Assembly (NCBI GenBank): GCA_963556495.2
Contig: OY747700.1
Span: forward strand, 1,372,501 to 1,436,500
Length of the DNA stretch: 64,000 nt
Origin: Valencia hispanica
Lineage: Eukaryota > Chordata > Actinopteri > Cyprinodontiformes > Valenciidae
Direction: 5' to 3'
Part shown: piece by piece, positions 58,001 to 64,000 of the stretch
Position numbering within the stretch: position 1 is the stretch's first letter
How the letters are laid out: the number at the start of each line of letters is the position of its first letter
The notes under the pieces: model-generated
The model's input: the letters and a program-made list of their open reading frames with translations, nothing else
Database searches by the model: none
Told to the model about the DNA's origin: nothing
Program-made: the position numbers and the translations under genes

Positions 58001-58331
58001 TTATGCTGATGTCATTGAAAACTTTGACTAGGACAGTCTCAGTGCTTTGGTTACCACGGAAACCAGACTGAAAAACATCAAAGCGGTTTGTTATTGTTAT
58101 GAAGCTATTTAGCTATTTAATATAAATCTCAAACTTGGTGTAGAAATTGACTTACGCAGTTTTCAGACCCGTTTAGTGGGTAAGCAGCTTTAGAAATGAG
58201 ACCTCTGGTCATTCTGAACAAAAGAAAACCTTCCTCAGTGATGTCATTACCTCATCTGTGACCTGATTGGCTCTCCTCTGTAGCTCCTCCTGCTCTGTCA
58301 TGATGGGTGGGTCAACACTGTTGGAGGCCAT
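40013..58331 (-). CDS. SNAP-25/SNAP-23-family SNARE protein (215 or 213 aa)
   Basis: Minus-strand coding exons join in phase: 58376-58251 (Met at 58331), 56597-56556, 45354-45306, then either 44034-43917 or 43562-43451, 42241-42095, 41985-41841 and 40078-40013 (TAG). The protein has the two SNARE helices of Qbc-SNAREs. The N-terminal motif is [20 protein letters not shown], then [20 protein letters not shown]. The C-terminal motif is [20 protein letters not shown], then LGNEL-like [20 protein letters not shown], with [13 protein letters not shown] at the end. The linker has a Cys cluster for palmitoylation. It should act in vesicle fusion at the plasma membrane with syntaxin and VAMP. Linker sequence ([28 protein letters not shown]) and the duplicated exon are SNAP-25-like; CCGLC and [10 protein letters not shown] are SNAP-23-like, so the paralogue is not settled. 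A 5' UTR exon lies near 63368. Introns 1 and 2 hold large satellites. Confidence 0.88.
40263..40674. mobile_element. MITE with imperfect terminal repeats
   Basis: ATGGTGCGTTCCATTTGTAG at the left and (reverse complement) ATGGTGTGGTCCATTTAACT at the right. It lies in the last SNARE intron. The superfamily is uncertain, and the short frames inside have no motif. Confidence 0.5.
40850..41777. repeat. 46-bp minisatellite (about 10 copies at 41328-41777) with degenerate AAGTCC-rich flank
   Basis: The unit contains GACTGGAGTCTGAGTCCTGG, ACACGGACTGGAGTCTGAGT and GTCTAG and repeats with almost no variation. The flank 40850-41000 and 41255-41327 has irregular CAAGTC/GAGTCC motifs. On the gene strand the array begins about 60 nt after the donor at 41840. 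Confidence 0.92.
42434..42757. mobile_element. MITE with about 60-bp terminal inverted repeats
   Basis: Left CTACGGGGCGCCGTTTGTAA and right (reverse complement) CTACGGAGCGCCGTTTGTTA both continue through ACACACTCAAAAAT and CCATAATTTGGGTTATTT. The centre is AT-rich and non-coding. It lies between SNARE exon 'b' and exon 42241-42095. Confidence 0.8.
43451..43562 (-). CDS. SNARE gene alternative exon 'b' (112 bp)
   Basis: Acceptor CTCCTTAG, then [37 protein letters not shown], ending AA before GTAGGT. Same entry and exit phases as exon 'a' and two codons shorter, with four clustered Cys (CCGLCSC). Joining both exons in one mRNA would break the frame, so they should be mutually exclusive. Confidence 0.85.
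43917..44034 (-). CDS. SNARE gene alternative exon 'a' (118 bp)
   Basis: Acceptor CTAACAG, then [39 protein letters not shown], ending AA before GTACGA. Its length and phases (1 in, 2 out) equal those I recall for SNAP-25 exon 5. It carries three clustered Cys (CCGLC); the second half of the cluster reads IWPLR, so the usual CPC is lost. It is the first version in transcription order. Confidence 0.85.
44190..44490. other. GC-rich intron segment, no feature assigned
   Basis: Contains a poly-C run at 44346-44355 and short frames without motif. Confidence 0.3.
44503..45037. mobile_element. Foldback (hAT-type?) element
   Basis: The outer arms TTTGGGCCAATATTAATATC and (reverse complement) TTTGGGCCAATGCCGATATC, and the inner arms GTTTCAGTTAAACATCCCAC plus AATCCTTTGCTGC at 44627 and inverted at 44878-44911, make an imperfect 535-bp foldback. 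Internal GGCCGATACTGATAC motifs are common in fish hAT MITEs. It lies in the intron upstream of SNARE exon 'a'. Confidence 0.7.
45553..46702 (-). mobile_element. Tc1/Sleeping-Beauty-like transposon
   Basis: Ends: right (reverse complement) CAGTTGAAACCAGAAGTTTA with TA outside at 46703; left ACAGAAACCAGAAGTTTACA. These match Sleeping-Beauty-type TIRs. The minus strand encodes [20 protein letters not shown] and [10 protein letters not shown] near 46075-45980, with more decayed sequence upstream. It is about 1.15 kb, inactive, and carries a Harbinger-like MITE in its right half. Confidence 0.8.
46335..46505. mobile_element. Harbinger-like MITE nested in the Tc1 element
   Basis: TATGCGTAACATTGTTCC and the end GATAAACGAGGGACCTGG match copies at 22040-22120 and resemble the end at 4378-4396. 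The left limit is uncertain. Confidence 0.5.
46710..47255. other. SNARE intron 2 sequence, no feature seen
   Basis: AT-rich sequence between the Tc1 element and the satellite; nothing recognised. Confidence 0.35.
47262..52268. repeat. TGTATATATGTG satellite, block 1 (about 5.0 kb)
   Basis: 16-20-bp units TGTATATATGTGTATATC, TGTATATATGTGTGTATC and TGTATATATGTGTGTATATC are irregularly interleaved. The segment 51480-51960 has expanded TGTGTGTG and ATATATGTATATC variants. No plus-strand stop codon occurs in the unit, so all three frames are open over kilobases; this is not coding. It lies in the SNARE intron between exons 56556 and 45354. Confidence 0.97.
52269..52695. other. Unique spacer between satellite blocks
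   Basis: About 430 bp of non-repetitive sequence including AAATAAAAATGGTTCAGCC and GGAGTTCGGCGCCCCC. The order of a poly(A)-type signal and a GC-rich tail could be part of an LTR, but no TG...CA ends or primer site were proven. Confidence 0.35.
52696..56545. repeat. TGTATATATGTG satellite, block 2 (about 3.85 kb)
   Basis: Same units as block 1. Variants with TGTATAAATG cluster at 53940-54840. Near the right end, stretches with TATATATATATATG, GTGTATCGAATATATG and ATATCCTTATATA occur at 55545-55900 and again at 56370-56545, implying an internal duplication of about 820 bp. The array stops about 8 nt from the donor of the exon 56597-56556. Confidence 0.97.
56640..57170. other. SNARE intron 1b sequence, no feature seen
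   Basis: Mixed-composition sequence; short minus frames lack motifs. It grades into the L2-like LINE at about 57180. Confidence 0.35.
57180..58115 (-). mobile_element. L2-like LINE reverse transcriptase, 5'-truncated and internally deleted
   Basis: The minus strand reads [75 protein letters not shown] and [20 protein letters not shown], then the C-terminal [11 protein letters not shown] region. By comparison with the copy at 10085, roughly 300 bp (the DYCNS...LAPKY region) are missing near 57365. A stop follows SSERT. Confidence 0.85.
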
Positions 58332-58405
58332 TTTGGGTCAGATGTTTCTGTTCAGAGGCAAAGCTGCTTCCTCTGTCTGGAGATAAGGAGAAGTCCTCTT
58401 TATGA

Positions 58406-61292
58406 CCATCCATCCATTATCCATCCATCCATCCATCCATTATTCAAATCATCCATCCATCATCCATCCATCCATCCATCCATCCATCCATCCATCCATT
58501 ATTCCATCCATCCATCCATCCATTATCCATCCATCCATTATTCCATCCATCCATCCATCCATCCATTCATTATCCATCCATCCATCCATCCATCCATTAT
58601 CCCATCCATCCATCATCCATCCATCATCCCATCCATCCATTATCCATCCATCCATCCATCCATTATTCAATCCATCCATTATTCCATCCATCCATTATTC
58701 CATCCATCCATTATCCATCCATCCATCCATCCATCCATTATCCCATCCATCCATCATCCATCCATCATCCCATCCATCCATTATCCATCCATCCATCCAT
58801 CCATCCGTTATTCAAACCATCCATTATTCCATCCATCCATCCATCCATCCATCCATTATCCATCCATCCATCCATCCATTATCCCATCCATCCATCATCC
58901 ATCCATCATCCCATCCATCCATTATCCATCCATCCATCCTTCCGTTATTCAAACCAGCAATTATTCCATCCATCCATCCATTATCCATCCATCCATCCAT
59001 CCATTATCCCATCCATCCATCCATCATCCATCCCATCCATCCATTATCCATCCATCCGTTACTCAATCCATCCATTATCCATCCATCCATCCATCCATCC
59101 ATCCATCCATTCATCCCATCCATCCATCATCCATCCATCATCCCATCCATCCGTTATCCATCCATCCATCCAGCCGTTATTCAATCCAGCAATTATTCCA
59201 TCCATCCATCCATCCATCCATTATCCATCCATCCATCCATCCATTATCCCCATCCATCCATCCATCCATCCATTATCCCATCCATCCATCATCCATCCAT
59301 CATCCCATCCATCCATTATCCATCCATCCATCCTTCCGTTATTCAATCCAGCAATTATTCCATCCATCCATCCATTATTCAATCCATCCATCCATCATCC
59401 ATCCATCCATCCATCCATCCATCCGTTATTCAAGCCAGCAATTATTCCATCCATCCATCCATTATTCAATCCATCCATCCATCATCCATCCATCCATCCA
59501 TCCATCCGTTATTCAAGCCAGCAATTATTCCATCCATCCATCCATTATTCAAACCATCCATCCATCATCCATCCATCCATCCATCCATCCATTATTCCAT
59601 CCATCCATCCATCCATTATCCCATCCATCCATCATCCATCCATCATCCCTCCATCCATTATTCCATCCATCCATCATCCATCCATCCATTATTCCATCCA
59701 TCCATCCATCATCCATCCATCCATCCATCCATCCATCATCCATCCATCAATTATTCCATCCATCCATCAATTATTCCATCCATCCATCATCCATCCATCC
59801 ATCCATTATTCCATCCATCCATCCATTATCCCATCCATCATCCATCCATCCATCCATCATTCCATCCATCCATCATCCATCCATCCATTATCTCATCCAT
59901 CATCCATCCATCCATCCATCATTCCATCCATCATCCATCCATCCATTATCTCATCCATCATCCATCCATCCATCCATCCATTATCTTATCCATCATCCAT
60001 CCATCCATCCATCCATTATTCCATCCATCCATTATTCCATCCATCCATCCATCCATCCATTATCCCATCCATTATCCATCCATCCATTATCTCATCCATC
60101 ATCCATCCATCCATCCATTATCTTATCCATCATCCATCCATCCATCCATCCATTATTCCATCCATCCATCCATCATCCATCCATCCATTATCCCATCCAT
60201 TATCCATCCATCCATTATCCCATCCATTATCCATCCATCCATTATCTCATCCATCATCCATCCATCCATCCATCATTCCATCCATCATCCATCCATCCAT
60301 TATCTCATCCATCATCCATCCATCCATCCATCATTCCATCCATCATCCATCCATCCATTATCTCATCCATCATCCATCCATCCATCCATTATTCCATCCA
60401 TCCATTATCTTATCCATCATCCATCCATTATCCATCCATCCATCCATCCATCCATCCATCCATCCATCCATTATTCCATCCATCCATTATCTTATCCATC
60501 ATCCATCCATCCATCCATCCATCCATCCATCATCCATTATTCCATCCATCCATTATTCCATCCATCCATCATCCATCCATCATCCCTCCATCCATCCATC
60601 CATCCATTATTCCATCCATCCATCATCCATCCATCCATTATTCCATCCATCCATCATCCATCCATTATCCCATCCATCATCCATCCATCCATCCATTATC
60701 CCATCCATCATCCATCCATCCATCCATCCATCCATCCATCATCCATCCATCCATTATCTCATCCATCATCCATCCATCCATCCATCCATTATTCCATCCA
60801 TCCATTATTCCATCCATCCATCCATCCATCCATCATCCATCCTTCCATTATCCCATCCATTATCCATCCATCCATCCATCAATTATCCCATCCATCATCC
60901 ATCCATTATTCCATCCATCCATCATCCATCCATCATCCCTCCATCCATCCATCCATCCATCCATTATTCCATCCATCCATCATCCATCCATCCATTATTC
61001 CATCCATCCATCCATCATCCATCCATTATCCCATCCATCCATCATCCATCCATCCATTATTCCATCCATCATCCATCCATCCATCCATCCATCATCCATC
61101 CATCCATTATCTCATCCATCATCCATCCATCCATCCATCCATTATTCCATCCATCCATTATTCCATCCATCCATCCATCCATCATCCATCCTTCCATTAT
61201 CCCATCCATTATCCATCCATCCATCCATCAATTATCCCATCCATCATCCATCCATAATCCATCCATCCATCCATCCATTATTCCATCCATCC
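58406..61292. repeat. (ATCC)n satellite, about 2.9 kb
   Basis: CATC/CATT-interrupted ATCC repeats with recurrent TATCCCATCC, TATTCCATCC and GTTATTCAA variants. The 951-codon open frame is an artefact (Ile-His-Pro-Ser repeat). It lies in the intron just upstream of the SNARE start-codon exon, ending about 30 nt from its acceptor. Confidence 0.97.
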
Positions 61293-61430
61293 CAGTTTAT
61301 TTATATAGCGCCGATTCACAACAGATGTCATCTCAAGGCTCTTAACAAGAAGTCATTTCAATACATTTATACAAACATTCCAATCAGTTAAAAAGTTTCC
61401 TATTTAATGAATCCCAGCAGATTGCGTCAG
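61293..61430. repeat. Interspersed repeat (GCGCCGATTCACAACAGATG family), copy 2
   Basis: CAGTTTATTTATATAGCGCC, ATTCACAACAGATGTCATCT and AACATTCCAATCAGTT match 10890-11000. A third partial copy is at 62978-63035. Confidence 0.7.
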
Positions 61431-61439
61431 TCATTGGCG

Positions 61440-61885
61440 TGAGGTTGGGTCCTGGGTGATATCAGGTAAAATGGGCCATTTAAGGTTTTGGGGTCCCAGC
61501 CCCTCTGGAATTTAGAGCCAATGACTGCAAAGCATTTCAAACTGTTGTCATAACAATACTTGACAAGTAACAGGTGATTTGATTGGTTTATGGTTGCTAT
61601 GGTGGGCGGGGCAATAATTCAAATCAAGATTGCACCAGAAAGCTGCATGGTAAGTAGCCTGGCATACCAAATCTAACTAAACTATTATAAAGCTGATGAA
61701 TCTATAAAAAACCAAACATGGACATAAAAAGTCTATGCATAATATCTGTCTTGGTGGCATAAATCAGAAATAATGCTGTTAGTGTGGTATATAAACATAT
61801 TTTTTGAAAAACTGATGTTTTTTTTACCTTAACCCACTGAGGTAAAATTGACAACATGGTTTCAGCTCAAATGGGCCATCATCTG
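61440..61885. other. SNARE first-intron sequence, no feature seen
   Basis: AT-rich; AAATGGGCCAT occurs at both ends of the segment (61469 and 61868), which may be chance. Confidence 0.3.
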
Positions 61886-61892
61886 TGTCACT

Positions 61893-62602
61893 CACACACA
61901 CACACACACTCACACACACACACACACATACATACGTGTGTGTGTGTGTGTGTATGTGCGTTCAAACACACACACGTATGTATGTATGTGCGTTCAAACA
62001 CACACGTGTGCGTTCAAACACACATACATACGTATGTGTGTTTGAACGCACATACATACACACGTGTGTGTGTTTGAACGCACATACATACATACGTGTG
62101 TGCGTTCAAACACACACACGTATGTATGTTTGTGTGTTTGAACGCACATACATACATACGTGTGTGCGTTCAAACACACACACGTATGTATGTTTGTGTG
62201 TTTGAACGCACATACATACATACATACACACGTATGTATGTATGTATGTGCGTTTGAACGCACACACGTATGTATGTATGTGCGTTCAAACACACACACG
62301 TATGTATGTATGTGCGTTCAAACACACATACGTATGTATGTTTGTGTGTTTGAACGCACACACGTATGTATGTATGTGCGTTCAAACACACAAACATACA
62401 TACGTATGTGTGTTTGAACGCACATACATACATACACACGTGTGTATGTATGTATGTGCGTTTGAACGCACATACATACATACGTGTGTGCGTTCAAACA
62501 CACAAACATACATACGTGTGTGTGTTTGAACGCACACACGTGTGTATGTATGTGCGTTCAAACACACACACGTGTGTATGTATGTGCGTTTGAACGCACA
62601 CT
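61893..62602. repeat. Alternating inverted CA/TG array with GCGTTCAAAC units
   Basis: About 20 GCGTTCAAAC or GTTTGAACGC cores, in mixed orientation, separated by CACACACACGTATGTATG-type tracts, make the array self-complementary. Almost every dinucleotide is an alternating purine-pyrimidine step. Confidence 0.93.
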
Positions 62603-62604
62603 GC

Positions 62605-63360
62605 ACTGACATCAGTTCACTGATCTATGCTGTTCCAAAATGGACTTTTTTAATTGCACATTTGAATGTGTGGGTTTGTACCCAACATATGTTTGTTTAA
62701 TGCAGATTAAATGTTATGTAGCTTTATAAGCAATTGTGTTTTTGAAAATTGATGATAAATGACTATTTCCCTTTGCAGTTTGATTGGCTTATTGTACCTG
62801 AAACCAAAAAAAAATAGTTGGCACAGCTGATGTTTCAAGAACCTAAATAATTATATTTTATTACATAATTTCAACACAGAAATATCAGAAATAGTCATTA
62901 ATCATAAAAACACATGGAAAAGGCTTATATGTTATTGTATTATTGTCAACAAGTGGCCCAGTTTAGCTGATATCACCACACAAACATTCCAATCAAAACA
63001 ACAGTTAAAAGTTTTCTATCTAAGCAATCCCAGCATGAAAAATCATCCTTTATTCCATCCATCATCTATTATTCCATCCATCCATCCCATCATGTGGAGA
63101 GAAATCCGCCTCTGATCTGAGCAGCTAAAATATTCATGATGATGATTATAACTATCATCTTCCTCTGATTCAGGACTAGATGGGTTTGAATGATTGTTTC
63201 TGGAAGGTGATGACCTTCTGTCAATCTAATGATCTTCTATTTATTAGAAATTGTTTATTAAAGTCTAGAACTGGTCTGAAAAGCTGAGGGTTTATAATCA
63301 CCTCCTGTTCCTGCCTCCATCCCTCCAATCAGCTCCCAGTTCAGAAAGCAGACAGAAACT
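62605..63360. other. SNARE first-intron sequence with short repeats
   Basis: AT-rich. It includes the partial interspersed repeat at 62978-63035 and a short TCCATCC run at 63054-63087. No exon was seen before 63368. Confidence 0.35.
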
Positions 63361-63367
63361 CTCCTAC

Positions 63368-63480
63368 CTTTTCATCAGATCTTCTATTTCTTCCTGTTTT
63401 CGGCTCGTTTCCAGCAGGCTGCAGTCGACACCTGTTACTCCTCCTCAGCCTCTTCCTCCTCTTCCTCCTCTCCGGCCCCT
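63368..63480 (-). other. Probable 5' UTR exon of the SNARE gene
   Basis: Minus strand GATCTGATGAAAAG is followed by GTAGGAGAG, a good donor at 63367-63366. The exon is GA-rich (AGGAAGAGGAGGAAGAGG). Its transcription start is not determined; the next exon acceptor is at 58377. Confidence 0.45.
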
Positions 63481-63739
63481 CCCTCCTTACCAAACAAACA
63501 CACCCCGGCAGCAGGAACGAACCTCAGATTTACTTAAACCAAGAAAATCCGTTTTTAAAGGGTTAAAACCTGAAAACTGTTTCTTTTATATTTGATTAGA
63601 AATCATTCAAGTGAATCATTAAAACGAAGAGTTTGAGTTTTTAATGAGTTTTACGCTTCATCTGTAGTCTGACCCGCTCACTACTGCCACCTGTTGGTCA
63701 TTGCAAGTTAGTCCCTCCTGAACGGACTAAAGCCAACTG

Positions 63740-63751
63740 TACGCATGCGCA
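63740..63751. promoter_or_regulatory. NRF1-like motif in the presumed SNARE promoter
   Basis: TACGCATGCGCA has one mismatch to YGCGCAYGCGCR, about 260 bp upstream of the probable first exon. A CTCF-like CCAACAGGTGGCAGTA (minus strand) is near 63685-63700. Confidence 0.4.
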
Positions 63752-63759
63752 GGAGCCAT

Positions 63760-64000
63760 TGCTTATTGTTAATTAACATGAGGCAGTGTTGAACAGTAAA
63801 TGCATTATTCATAGTGAATATTCCACCTGGTATTTATGATCTTATTTACAACTTTGTCCTTTTCTCTGGTGAATCAGCAGCAAAGTTTAAGGCAAATAAA
63901 AACAATTATTACACAAAGTAAAACTAACAGACAGCGACTAAATTATGAATTAATTGGAAAGTAGATCATAAAATGTTCTCAAATATTCTAAACCTAAACA
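63760..64000. other. Flanking sequence, no gene seen
   Basis: AT-rich sequence to the window edge. Confidence 0.3.

Noticed and set aside
58402..61257. 951-codon frame of Ile-His-Pro-Ser repeats
   Set aside because: Translation of an (ATCC)n array; no start context, splice sites or domain.
61848..62612. Cys/His/Thr/Val-rich short frames on both strands
   Set aside because: Translation of the alternating inverted CA/TG array.

Overview
This window is vertebrate nuclear DNA, almost certainly from a teleost fish. The basis is split genes with GT/AG introns, a fish-type C2H2 zinc-finger gene with an acidic VQQMLLVKEE exon, and a transposon mix typical of ray-finned fish (DIRS-like, L2-like, Rex1/Babar-like and Rex3 LINEs, Tc1/Sleeping-Beauty-like, hAT, piggyBac, PIF/Harbinger with MADF/BESS partner genes), plus very long simple-sequence arrays. 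The species cannot be named from the sequence. No operon, CRISPR array, rRNA or tRNA gene was seen.

Layout. 1-6.2 kb: mobile-element debris (DIRS-like element on the minus strand, a Harbinger remnant with converging transposase and MADF/BESS fragments, an LTR with primer-binding site and gag stub). 6.4-11.4 kb: L2-like LINE pieces, one split inside its YADD codons by a hAT element that itself carries a smaller hAT-like insertion. 11.5-22.6 kb: a minus-strand C2H2 zinc-finger gene. Its terminal exon is intact; its first exon is probably near 22.5 kb. The large intron holds a Harbinger element with a MADF exon, a Rex1-like LINE, a rearranged piggyBac element and two perfect hairpins. 24.5-38.6 kb: a minus-strand Myb/SANT-like DNA-binding protein gene whose six coding exons join in phase (about 440 aa). 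40.0-63.5 kb: a minus-strand SNAP-25/SNAP-23-family SNARE gene whose exons join in phase (215 or 213 aa) and which has two mutually exclusive versions of the palmitoylation-loop exon.

The SNARE and SANT genes are in the same orientation, with the SNARE 3' end just upstream of the SANT CpG-rich promoter. About 13 kb of the SNARE gene is tandem repeat: a two-block TGTATATATGTG satellite, an ATCC array, an alternating inverted CA/TG array and a 46-bp minisatellite. Several large arrays begin within about 8-60 nt of a splice site. The most interesting points are the alternative SNARE exons, a transposon MADF exon phase-compatible with the zinc-finger exon, the arrays abutting splice sites, the self-complementary arrays, and the nested or inverted transposons. 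The very long open frames in the satellites are artefacts of stop-free repeat units.
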